11,595 nucleotides of DNA. Origin: an uncultured Bacteriovorax sp. Lineage in GTDB: Bacteria > Bdellovibrionota > Bacteriovoracia > Bacteriovoracales > Bacteriovoracaceae. A program made the translations under genes and the position numbers. Below the pieces are notes generated by a model. That model saw only the letters and a list, made by a program, of their open reading frames with translations, was not told where the DNA came from and did no database searches. Numbering within the stretch: the stretch's first letter is position 1; every line of letters starts with the position of its first letter. Positions 1-6,998 of this stretch are shown here, piece after piece. Where the stretch lies: assembly GCA_946482295.1 (NCBI GenBank), contig CAMLRB010000119.1:1-11595 (forward strand), written 5' to 3'.

Positions 1-1326
1 GCTTCATTGTCGGATCTAAAAAATATTCCAAGCAAAAGTTTTCTTCTTTCCACTGCTAATACTGGTTGTATGCCTAAGGGAGTAAAGGTCGATCCAGTAG
101 GACGATATCTTTTTGTTGCAGAAATGTGCGGAAAAATTGATCCTTCAACAAAAGTGCGTGTCCCCACAGCATCCATCTTTGATATGCAATCACGAACACT
201 AACTGAAACACTTGTCACTCCAGTAGGGATGAGAAAAGACGGCATTCTTGCCAATACAGAAGTAGAATTTTCGTTTGATGAAAAGTGGGCAATGATCACA
301 CGAGCTGAAGGGGATTCAGGTTCAGAAGTTTTTAAAAATCAAGCTCTCCTTACCATCGTTAATAATGACACCCATAAAATTGCGAAGTACGTTCCTCTTC
401 GGGGGGCAGGAGCAAAAATCATCGCTGCTCGACCACTTGTGAGTGATGATTCAGAAAGCAAACAGATTGTTTATGTTGCCAATTATTTTTCTGATGATTT
501 GAGTTTAGTCGATGTCACAGATTTAAAAGATGATGGCAATTTAGATGGCACGTCTCATTTCAAAGGACGCGTAAGTTTAGCAACAAATTTTAAAAATCCG
601 GCCTCAAAAGGATATTTCATTGCCCCTCGAGGAATTGCTTTTACTCCCGATGGGAAATATGCACTCATTCTCGCAACCGAAACGGGAAGTCTTATCATTG
701 TTGATTCAGTTAAACATCAACAGATCGCAGAGATTGCTCCCATTGATGCAAAAACCGCAGGACGAGATCTGAATGTTCGTCACATTGTTGTTTCTCATAA
801 TGGTCGAATAGCATATCTATCGCACATGCGGGGAAATGCTATCTCAAGAATAAATATGCTGAAACTTATTTCGACGATTAAAAGTCTTCCTAAGAAAGGA
901 AAAGATGTCACTCTTCCAAGTTCACTTTGGGATGAATTACTTATTCCATTCAAAACAAGCGAAGGAGAGAAGAAGATCATGGTGCTTGAAGATTATCCCT
1001 TCGATCACCCAAACTTCGCTGGGAAAAAATGGAGCTTAGCTCATCCTAATACAATAGTATTAGATCCAATTCGCAATCGCTACCTCTATGTCTCGCATCG
1101 TACAACGTCAGATCGCGACTACACTAAAGTCGATCCTAGTATCATGGGCAAAATTGATATTATTGATACGGAAAAAGATAAGCTTGTTTATACATTGGTA
1201 GGAGGATCTCAGCCAACAGCTCTTGATGTATCAAGAGATGGTAAGACCCTCATTTCATCTGGATTCATGAACGACAAATTATATTTCTTTGACGTTGGAA
1301 AAATACTCGAGACCTATGAGAAATAG
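1..1326 (+). CDS. YncE-like beta-propeller protein, 5' truncated by the window edge
   Basis: The reading frame is open at base 1, so the true start and any signal peptide lie upstream; 441 residues are visible. Repeated blade-like units of about 40-60 residues carry the pattern 'D..G+.L.V....' followed by 'I.V.D', for example VKVDPVGRYLFVAE near the start, IAFTPDGKYALILATETGSL in the middle and LDVSRDGKTLISSGF at the end. This is the signature of seven-bladed YncE/lactonase-type propellers, usually exported surface or periplasmic proteins that bind ligands or partners. No catalytic motif is recognisable. Two early Cys residues (in NTGCMPKG and AEMCGK) could form a disulfide. It converges on the deacetylase gene with a 10-nt gap. 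The propeller fold is a confident call; its function is unknown. Confidence 0.75.
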   Translation, partial: ASLSDLKNIPSKSFLLSTANTGCMPKGVKVDPVGRYLFVAEMCGKIDPSTKVRVPTASIFDMQSRTLTETLVTPVGMRKDGILANTEVEFSFDEKWAMITRAEGDSGSEVFKNQALLTIVNNDTHKIAKYVPLRGAGAKIIAARPLVSDDSESKQIVYVANYFSDDLSLVDVTDLKDDGNLDGTSHFKGRVSLATNFKNPASKGYFIAPRGIAFTPDGKYALILATETGSLIIVDSVKHQQIAEIAPIDAKTAGRDLNVRHIVVSHNGRIAYLSHMRGNAISRINMLKLISTIKSLPKKGKDVTLPSSLWDELLIPFKTSEGEKKIMVLEDYPFDHPNFAGKKWSLAHPNTIVLDPIRNRYLYVSHRTTSDRDYTKVDPSIMGKIDIIDTEKDKLVYTLVGGSQPTALDVSRDGKTLISSGFMNDKLYFFDVGKILETYEK

Positions 1327-1336
1327 AGCTAAATAA

Positions 1337-2101
1337 TTATTCCCAACGAACATCATCTAGAGATTTAAAAGTATATCCTTCATCTAAAAGAGCAGGGATC
1401 ATTTTTTTTACCATTTCTACTGACTGTGAACGAAGATCGTGAAGAAGGACTACGCCACCTTTTAGCTTCTTTGTTTCATTCATATATCCTTCAAGACATT
1501 TTTCTACCGGAACTTTACGGCTCCAGCACGCCCAATCGGCGGCCTTCGTGAAGACACCGTCAATTAACTCCATTTCACCACCAATATCCCATAGAACAGG
1601 TCCAATATAGTCTTTACCGAGTACATCTTGGTTCAAGTAACCTGCATACTTAGCATCCCATGCTCCTTCTGGAGCGCGGAAGTAAAATTGCTTACTGTTC
1701 GTCATATATGCTTTCATCGCTTCGTGAGCATCATACACTTCTGAACGAACTTTTTTCTTCCACGTAAAAAATGAAAGATCTTTAAGTGCCGTGTGAGTCA
1801 TTGAGTGGTTTGCAACAATGTGACCTTCGTTAACCATTCTTTTCATGATTGCAGGATAAGCTTCAACGTTTTTACCAACAACAAAAAATGCCGCTTTAAT
1901 ATTGTACTCTTTAAGAACGTCGAGCATTTTCTCCGTTACACCTGGAGTTGGACCATCATCGAAAGTAAGAACGATTTCATTATGTCCTCGGTGAATGTTT
2001 TCACGACTTCCGCGAGAAAAATCTTTATCTCCAATTGTCACTTGCGCTTGTGCAAGACTGATAAAAGAAAGTGAGAGAAGTGCTAAAGTTTTAACGTTCA
2101 T
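1337..2101 (-). CDS. Secreted polysaccharide deacetylase (NodB/CE4 family)
   Basis: 254 residues. A Sec signal peptide (MNVK + hydrophobic stretch, likely cleavage after SLAQA at residue 19) precedes one NodB domain. CE4 motifs in order: TFDDGP at 46-51 (catalytic base and metal Asp), HSMTH at 99-103 (the two zinc His), RAPEGAW at 142-148 in place of the usual RPPYG, WDIGG near 171, and LLHD at 219-222 with the catalytic His. The family removes N-acetyl groups from GlcNAc polymers such as peptidoglycan, chitin or exopolysaccharide; a periplasmic or secreted location fits peptidoglycan or an external glycan. An AGGA element lies about 7 nt before the ATG. The divergent gene begins 132 nt away, and TATAAG at 2136-2141 (minus strand) could be its -10. 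In Bdellovibrio, related CE4 enzymes deacetylate prey peptidoglycan; that role here is only an analogy. Confidence 0.9.
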   Translation of the reverse strand: MNVKTLALLSLSFISLAQAQVTIGDKDFSRGSRENIHRGHNEIVLTFDDGPTPGVTEKMLDVLKEYNIKAAFFVVGKNVEAYPAIMKRMVNEGHIVANHSMTHTALKDLSFFTWKKKVRSEVYDAHEAMKAYMTNSKQFYFRAPEGAWDAKYAGYLNQDVLGKDYIGPVLWDIGGEMELIDGVFTKAADWACWSRKVPVEKCLEGYMNETKKLKGGVVLLHDLRSQSVEMVKKMIPALLDEGYTFKSLDDVRWE

Positions 2102-2233
2102 AATAGTTCCTGCATTTGATTAAATTTTTACGCGTCTTATACCCTTTTTTGCATGGAAGGAAAGGAACGTTGTAAAAGATTCATGACCCATTCTGACTTT
2201 AACCCCATGAAATTCTAAGCTAATTTTCTTCTC

Positions 2234-2902
2234 ATGAAAAAGCTTGCATGGATGTTGCTTCTTTTATTCAGCGGGTGCGGGGCCCTTGTCGATCCTTCTG
2301 AAAACGACCCTCGATTTGATTCAATCAAAGAACAGTTTGAAAAAGATGCAGCTTTTTTTGGTCGTCAAATAGACACCAACGATATTTCCATCGCCTTTGG
2401 AGATACTAGAAAAAAACTCAAGTACGCGGGGTTCATTCCCATTACTCGCGATCCAGGACCGGCCTATGGCTATTGTTTGGTCTTAGGTAAAACTAATAAT
2501 GATATAAAAAAGCCGCTTGCCAAAATCGCTTTGGGTAACAGGCATCACTCAAAACAGATCATTATTTCTGATGAACTAAAAGAATTTTCCGCAGCTGATC
2601 TTGAGGCCACTGTTTACCATGAACTAGGCCACTGCGCTCTAGGGCTTGCTCATCATGAAAACGAAATGCTCATGTCGACGACATTTAATGGAAATCTTCA
2701 GGATCTTCGTTTTTTTCTACTGGAAGAATTATTTAAAAGGAAGAGAAGAAAGTTACCTAAGACGATGACAAAGATGGCCTATCCCAATGATGGAATGGTT
2801 CTTCTTTATGAAACGGATTATCACTTGATGGGGACGCGAATTTACTATCAGCTTTATCAACATCCTAAGACTGGAAGTTATTATTATCGCAACGAACCTT
2901 AG
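2234..2902 (+). CDS. Lipoprotein with metzincin-like zinc metallopeptidase motif
   Basis: 222 residues. The N-terminus MKKLAWMLLLLFSGC is a lipoprotein signal with the lipidated Cys at residue 15, so the mature protein is membrane anchored. The core motif YHELGHCALGLAHH (128-141) gives zinc ligands H129 and H133, catalytic E130, and a third ligand H140 or H141. Met145/Met147 shortly after could provide a Met-turn. The spacing is HExxH-x6-H, one residue longer than the classical metzincin HExxH-x5-H; it resembles the 'HELGHC' putative metallopeptidases I recall from Bacteroidetes and Bdellovibrio-like bacteria. The remaining C-terminal 75 residues are basic (KRKRRK) and Tyr-rich with no recognised domain. 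No good Shine-Dalgarno precedes the ATG, and in-frame stops rule out a longer frame. Substrate unknown; protease activity is inferred from the motif alone. Confidence 0.75.
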   Translation: MKKLAWMLLLLFSGCGALVDPSENDPRFDSIKEQFEKDAAFFGRQIDTNDISIAFGDTRKKLKYAGFIPITRDPGPAYGYCLVLGKTNNDIKKPLAKIALGNRHHSKQIIISDELKEFSAADLEATVYHELGHCALGLAHHENEMLMSTTFNGNLQDLRFFLLEELFKRKRRKLPKTMTKMAYPNDGMVLLYETDYHLMGTRIYYQLYQHPKTGSYYYRNEP

Positions 2903-2929
2903 TAAATTGGTGAAGGATGAACTCAATGT

Positions 2930-3124
2930 TTATCTTTTATGATAGAGCCCCTTGATTTCTGCCTCTTCTAAATGAGACATTTTATTTTTTTTCTTTTTTG
3001 TCTCACGCTCATTTTCTTTCACAGCTTCATTTACGTGACGATGTTTGACTCCAGCTGTTCGAGTTGATTCATCTCGAGGAGCATTACTTTTTTGGGATTT
3101 GTTTTTAAAGTTTCCTTCAATCAT
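2930..3124 (-). CDS. Small lysine-rich charged protein, 64 aa
   Basis: The frame can be extended to 3163, but that would overlap the stop of the peptidase gene. The ATG at 3122-3124 has a strong Shine-Dalgarno (GGAG, complement of 3130-3133, 5-nt spacer) and lies 14 nt after that stop, so it is chosen here. The product is very hydrophilic: Lys, Glu, Asn and Arg dominate, with a KKKKNK run in the C-terminal third and no Cys, membrane segment or signal peptide. It is probably largely disordered apart from a possible short helix (SHLEEAEIKGL). Spacing suggests co-transcription and perhaps coupled translation with the S9 peptidase. I do not recognise a family. A basic protein of this kind could bind nucleic acid or an acidic partner, but nothing in the sequence proves it. 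Confidence 0.55.
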   Translation of the reverse strand: MIEGNFKNKSQKSNAPRDESTRTAGVKHRHVNEAVKENERETKKKKNKMSHLEEAEIKGLYHKR

Positions 3125-3129
3125 ATGTT

Positions 3130-3133
3130 CTCC
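3130..3133 (-). promoter_or_regulatory. Shine-Dalgarno of the small lysine-rich gene
   Basis: On the minus strand this reads GGAG preceded by a run of A, five bases before the ATG at 3124. It lies just past the TAA of the upstream peptidase gene (3139-3141). It is the main reason for preferring the 64-residue start over the longer frame. Confidence 0.6.
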
Positions 3134-3138
3134 TTTTT

Positions 3139-5106
3139 TTAGTGACACCATTCTTGTACCCAATCCACAATACGCTGATTGTAATCGATTCGATGTCCAG
3201 GTCTGCCATTTTCGGCCATCGAGTGACCTTCTTGTGGATAGATCACCATTTTTGTAGGGGCCTTTTCATTTCTCATGAGAGCAGTAAAAAATTCTTCAGA
3301 CTGCCCGATTGGGCAACGCTGGTCATCTTCTCCGTGGAGTAACAAAGTAGGTGTTCGAACTTTGTGGGCATAATTCACTGGAGACAATCTTCGATATAGA
3401 TCTCGATGTTTCAACAATTCAGCTTTTTGGTCATACGGTCCAACATAGTGGCCAGAATCTGATGTTCCAACATGAGATTCTAAATTTGTTACAGGGGCGG
3501 ATACTATAGCGGCCTTAAATTTATGAGAGTGACCAACGGCCCAAGCGGCCATGTAACCTCCATAGGATTTTCCGGCAATCGCCACTCTTTTCCCATCAAT
3601 GAGTCCTATTTTTTCTAATTGATGAACGGCCTCGAGTTGCTGATAAAGATCGCGCTCGCCCCAATGTCCACGCAGTTTATCGGCGAATTCAAGTCCGTAA
3701 CTTGTTGAGCCCTTGGAATTCAAAGTGAGAATTGCCCAACCACGTGATAAAAGTATGTACCAGTAGACATGATAGGAAAAACCAAACTCCACAAAACTAT
3801 GGGGACCACCGTGAATATCTAGTAAGAGTGGATAGGGACCTTTTCTATTGAGTGGTGTGAGAAGATAACCTTCGGCCGAATCGTTTTTGTCGAATTTAAA
3901 TAGTCTTTTCTCAACATGAGGAAGAAGTTTAGTTTTCCACCATTCGTCATTAATGTATGTGAGTCTAGTTTCGTCATGTCCTTGAAAGTCAGAACAATAA
4001 ATATCTCCTGGCTCAGTCAGGGAAACCGAATGATAGACGAGCCGAGAGGGAGTTCCGTGAAGCAAAGTAATTTGTCGCTCCCCCCTTGAAAGTATTTGAA
4101 GTGTGCGCTCCTCAATATCTACACGTGCGAGATGACTGCATCCATGGCAGGAGCGAAGATAAACAAATGATTTCGAATCAAAAGACCAGACGGGAGCGTT
4201 GCTGGTATCTAGAACAAAACTTGATGATTCAGAGTCTTCTTTTAAAAGACGATCAAGTTTATTCTGATTTAAATCATAAACATGAGGCCAGGAAATGGAT
4301 TTACCAGCTTCGTCAGATGCCGTAAAAACTATCCAGCGTCCATTGGGAGAACAGGAAATTTCATCAATAGAAGTTAGGCAGGAAGTCAGTTGTCTTTTAT
4401 GTCTGCCATCACTGTCCATAATCCACAAATCATTTAAATAAGCAGACGTTTTGCTTTCGCGATTTTTAATAAAGATGATGTGTTTCATATCAGGAGTGAA
4501 GATGGCAGCGGAGTGACTTCCTGTTCCTTTAGTAAGTTGTACTGTTTTTAGAGTCTCGCAGTTTAATGTAAAAAGATGAAAGGCCTGATTGTAAATATAG
4601 CCTGACCCATCTGACTTATATTTTAAGGTTTCGATAACTCGAGGTCTTCTCGCCCAATCATCTTGATCCACATCATCTGGTCTTTCTTCTGTAGTCATCG
4701 GGACAATAACGAGTATTGTTTCACTATCTCTTCCCCAAGAATAATCTGAGACCCCCTCATCAAAGGAAGAAATTTTATGGGCCTCACCGCCTGATCGATC
4801 CATCATAAACAGTTGGACCGATTCTTCATCACGATCGGATAGAAAAACAACTTTGTCACCTCGAGGTGACCATCTAGGTTGAGTATCATTAGATTGTCCT
4901 GTGGTCAGTTGTTTGGGACATCCTCCAGTAGAAGATACAATAAAAATTTGTGAAATTTCCTCATCTCTTTCAGAATCAGGCACTTGAACTTCATACAAAA
5001 TTTCTTTGCCGTTAGGGGAGATTTGAATATCTTTTATGAGTTTGAAATTCAGAATATCATTCGCTTCAAACTTCATTTTTGGCGAAGGCCTTTTCTTTTT
5101 TTTCAT
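3139..5106 (-). CDS. S9 family (prolyl oligopeptidase/acylaminoacyl-peptidase type) serine peptidase
   Basis: 655 residues, usual for the family, without a signal peptide, so probably cytoplasmic. Residues about 15-400 are a WD40/TolB-like beta-propeller with repeated 'SP.G..I.F.S' strands (ISPNGKEILYE, WSPRGDKVVFLSDRD, CSPNGRWIVFTASDE) that gates substrate entry. Residues about 410-655 are an alpha/beta hydrolase: HGGPHSF (432-438) for the oxyanion region, nucleophile Ser514 in AGKSYGG, Asp595 in HGEDDQRCP and His628 in EGHSM. Members cleave short peptides or release N-acylated residues. The exact specificity cannot be read from sequence. An AGGTA sits 8 nt before the chosen ATG; Met11 is an alternative start that would remove the lysine-rich KKKKRPSPK leader. 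It is followed after 14 nt by the small lysine-rich gene. Confidence 0.9.
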   Translation of the reverse strand: MKKKKRPSPKMKFEANDILNFKLIKDIQISPNGKEILYEVQVPDSERDEEISQIFIVSSTGGCPKQLTTGQSNDTQPRWSPRGDKVVFLSDRDEESVQLFMMDRSGGEAHKISSFDEGVSDYSWGRDSETILVIVPMTTEERPDDVDQDDWARRPRVIETLKYKSDGSGYIYNQAFHLFTLNCETLKTVQLTKGTGSHSAAIFTPDMKHIIFIKNRESKTSAYLNDLWIMDSDGRHKRQLTSCLTSIDEISCSPNGRWIVFTASDEAGKSISWPHVYDLNQNKLDRLLKEDSESSSFVLDTSNAPVWSFDSKSFVYLRSCHGCSHLARVDIEERTLQILSRGERQITLLHGTPSRLVYHSVSLTEPGDIYCSDFQGHDETRLTYINDEWWKTKLLPHVEKRLFKFDKNDSAEGYLLTPLNRKGPYPLLLDIHGGPHSFVEFGFSYHVYWYILLSRGWAILTLNSKGSTSYGLEFADKLRGHWGERDLYQQLEAVHQLEKIGLIDGKRVAIAGKSYGGYMAAWAVGHSHKFKAAIVSAPVTNLESHVGTSDSGHYVGPYDQKAELLKHRDLYRRLSPVNYAHKVRTPTLLLHGEDDQRCPIGQSEEFFTALMRNEKAPTKMVIYPQEGHSMAENGRPGHRIDYNQRIVDWVQEWCH

Positions 5107-5252
5107 TGTGATTCTACCTGGTTTACGACCTACTTTATGTCACTTTCATATCTAGCAAGTCGAATGCCCGGGTGGTAAATTTTTTGCGTCAAAGTCGTGT
5201 ATTTATGATAACTAAGATTGTCACTTACTAGAGAGATTGATAAATAAGAGCT

Positions 5253-6233
5253 ATGAACGAGTATATCCTACAAGACAGTCCAAACATTCATATTAGACGC
5301 CGAAAAGAAATGCTTGATAAATATCCGGCCATTCGTCAGCTCTATGGAAATCACTATCCATCTGTGGTCTGGATCCTATTCATTGTTGGATTTCAATTGA
5401 TGATGGCGGCCCTTTTCAGTAATGCTGTCTGGTGGATAACGCTTTTTATCGCTTATGCCATTGGGGCGTTCGCCAATCACGCCCTCTACGTCATGATCCA
5501 TGAATGCACTCACAATCTTGTAACGAAAACTTCTCTCGGAAATAAAGTGATGGGACTCGTCTGTGATATCCCGTTATTTCTTCCCTCTGCAATGGGCTTT
5601 CGCAAATATCATATGATTCACCATAAACATTTGGGTGAATATTCATACGACCCAGATATTACGAGTTATACAGAAGCTAAGATTGTTGGAAATAATTCTT
5701 TCATGAAAGCACTATGGTTGTTTCTTTTTTCAGTCTCTCAGGCCCTTAGACCGCTTAAAGTGCAATTCTATCGTCCACTTAATATGTGGACAGTGATCAA
5801 TACCATTCTTCAAATTGTGATCAATATCGCGATCTATAGAATTTTGGGTGCCGGGGCCTTGTTGTATCTTGGACTCTCGACATTGTTTGCACTTGGATTG
5901 CATCCTCTTGGTGGCCGCTGGATTCAAGAACACTACATTACGAAAGAAGGGCAGGAGACTTATAGTTACTACGGTCCTCTGAATAAATTAACGTTTAATA
6001 TGGGCTTTCATAATGAGCATCATGATTTTATGCACGTGCCTTGGTGTAAACTTCCTACTCTAAAAAAAATGGCCCCTGAGTACTATGATTCACTTGCTAG
6101 TTATTCATCTTGGACTAAAGTTCTTTTGAATTTTATTTTCAATCCAGCGATGAGTTCTTTTTCCAGAATCATTCATCCAGATAGACATCCCACAAAAAAA
6201 GAATCACTCCAAGTTGAAATTCTCGAAGCTTGA
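5253..6233 (+). CDS. DES1-like sphingolipid (dihydroceramide) delta-4 desaturase homologue
   Basis: 326 residues, nearly the length of human DEGS1. It is a membrane di-iron desaturase with three histidine boxes: HECTH (83-87), HMIHH (120-124) and HNEHH (253-257). Hydrophobic membrane spans lie near 38-56, 58-80, 150-163 and 183-215. Similarity to animal DES1 goes beyond the boxes: an N-terminal RRRKEMLDKYPAIRQL, an ALGLHPLGG segment, ETYSYYGPLNKLTFN (235-249) and EYYDSL..YSSWTKVL (276-290) closely match the remembered DES1 sequence. That enzyme introduces the 4,5-trans double bond of ceramide using O2 and cytochrome b5. Inferred role: desaturating (or, like DES2, hydroxylating) a bacterial sphingolipid long-chain base. 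No serine palmitoyltransferase or cytochrome b5 gene is in the window, so the substrate is unproven. The ribosome site is weak (AAGAG). It converges on the barrel gene with one base between stops. Confidence 0.85.
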   Translation: MNEYILQDSPNIHIRRRKEMLDKYPAIRQLYGNHYPSVVWILFIVGFQLMMAALFSNAVWWITLFIAYAIGAFANHALYVMIHECTHNLVTKTSLGNKVMGLVCDIPLFLPSAMGFRKYHMIHHKHLGEYSYDPDITSYTEAKIVGNNSFMKALWLFLFSVSQALRPLKVQFYRPLNMWTVINTILQIVINIAIYRILGAGALLYLGLSTLFALGLHPLGGRWIQEHYITKEGQETYSYYGPLNKLTFNMGFHNEHHDFMHVPWCKLPTLKKMAPEYYDSLASYSSWTKVLLNFIFNPAMSSFSRIIHPDRHPTKKESLQVEILEA

Positions 6234-6234
6234 A

Positions 6235-6837
6235 TTAAAAAGTATAGCCGAGAGTAATTCCAACAAAATCGAAGCTGAATTTTTTATCAACGTCTATTGA
6301 AGGAGGAACGACTGTTCCTGGGTAAACAATCTCATCGATTTTAGCGACAGAATGGTTCACCCCTAACCAATCTATACCCAACATGAAATTCTCCCACTGC
6401 CATTCATTTCCAATACGAAGACCTAGTCCTGTATCTCGATATTTGTAAGTTGCAGTTGTTTGATGTGATGTTCGTCGATAATAAACTGAGGGTTGATAAT
6501 AAAAACTATTTCCCACAAACTTTTTATAACCAAGTTTGAGGGCCATTAGACCTTTTCTACCATCATCGCCCGTATAGTCGTGTCGCTCGCTATATCTTAA
6601 AGTGGCCACTGCATTTTGTTTGAGAAAAACACCAAATGTGTAACTGAAAATGGGAATAGAAAATTCAATTCCAGGCCCTAATGAAAACTGCACACTTCGA
6701 TTGCGGCGATTTTCTAAACTCGTTCCTTCTTCGAAGGGCAGCTCGACATGGGTCTCTTCTTTCTTAACATTGGTTACAGTCGCATCTTGGGCCAGCACAC
6801 AAAATGGAGTAAGCATCATTAACAATATCTTTTTCAT
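6235..6837 (-). CDS. Probable outer-membrane beta-barrel protein
   Basis: 200 residues from the ATG at 6837; the longer frame starts one codon earlier with TTG and is less likely. AGAGG (complement of 6844-6848) lies 6 nt before the ATG. A signal peptide (MKKILLMMLTPFCVLA, cleavage before QDA) is followed by a charged linker of about 30 residues, then alternating amphipathic strands rich in Tyr, Gly and aromatic residues (VQFSLGPGIEFSIPIFSYTF, ALKLGYKKFV, YYQPSVYYRR, LGLRIGNEWQW, FVGITLGYTF). The final residue is Phe, the classic C-terminal signal for BAM-dependent barrel insertion. The size fits an eight-stranded barrel of the OmpW/OmpX/outer-membrane-beta-barrel type. No specific family is recognised. 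It is divergent from egtB and shares that intergenic region. Confidence 0.7.
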   Translation of the reverse strand: MKKILLMMLTPFCVLAQDATVTNVKKEETHVELPFEEGTSLENRRNRSVQFSLGPGIEFSIPIFSYTFGVFLKQNAVATLRYSERHDYTGDDGRKGLMALKLGYKKFVGNSFYYQPSVYYRRTSHQTTATYKYRDTGLGLRIGNEWQWENFMLGIDWLGVNHSVAKIDEIVYPGTVVPPSIDVDKKFSFDFVGITLGYTF

Positions 6838-6855
6838 CAAACACCTCTCATGTGA

Positions 6856-6885
6856 ATCCTAAGAGAAACTGAAAGACGAGATCAA
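6856..6885 (-). promoter_or_regulatory. Possible sigma70-type promoter for the beta-barrel gene
   Basis: On the minus strand TTGATC (complement of 6880-6885) and TAGGAT (complement of 6856-6861) are 18 nt apart, each matching 4 of 6 consensus bases. Initiation about 7 nt further would give a short leader carrying the AGAGG ribosome site. This is a visual call only. If correct, its -35 covers the upstream ATG at 6885, which argues against that ATG as the egtB start. Confidence 0.35.
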
Positions 6886-6947
6886 TGCCGTCTGCTTTAA
6901 AAGTAATGGACTATTTTTCTTTGCAAATAATTCGAAAAGTTGAGGCA

Positions 6948-6976
6948 TTGAGGTTGCACTTATACAAATGCATAAA
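6948..6976 (+). promoter_or_regulatory. Possible promoter of the egtB-egtD operon
   Basis: TTGAGG (6948-6953) and CATAAA (6971-6976) are 17 nt apart, each 4 of 6 against the sigma70 consensus. It lies upstream of the preferred GTG start at 6999. TTGAGG also occurs at 6940-6945 and 6988-6993, and CATTGAGGT is repeated at 6946-6954 and 6986-6994. The repeats could be operator half-sites or chance. Confidence 0.3.
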
Positions 6977-6989
6977 TGACACAAACATT

Positions 6990-6993
6990 GAGG
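6990..6993 (+). promoter_or_regulatory. Shine-Dalgarno supporting the GTG start of egtB
   Basis: GAGG lies 5 nt before GTG at 6999. The alternative ATG at 6885 has only a poor ACGAG upstream. The downstream start also gives the N-terminal length usual for EgtB. Confidence 0.45.
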
Positions 6994-6998
6994 TGCGT

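Noticed and set aside
1805..2074. Open frame opposite the deacetylase gene
   Set aside because: It is antisense to a clear CE4 gene, has low-complexity composition and no ribosome site or family resemblance.
2984..3000. T-rich tract that could be a terminator tail
   Set aside because: No hairpin precedes it on either strand. It is the complement of the lysine codon run in the small gene.
3125..3163. Longer start of the small lysine-rich gene
   Set aside because: It would run into the end of the peptidase gene, and the strong ribosome site lies inside this stretch, just before ATG 3124.
6885..6998. N-terminal extension of egtB from ATG 6885
   Set aside because: Poor ribosome site, overlap with a plausible opposing promoter, and extra residues outside the family's normal N-terminus. 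The GTG at 6999 fits better, though the frame is open.
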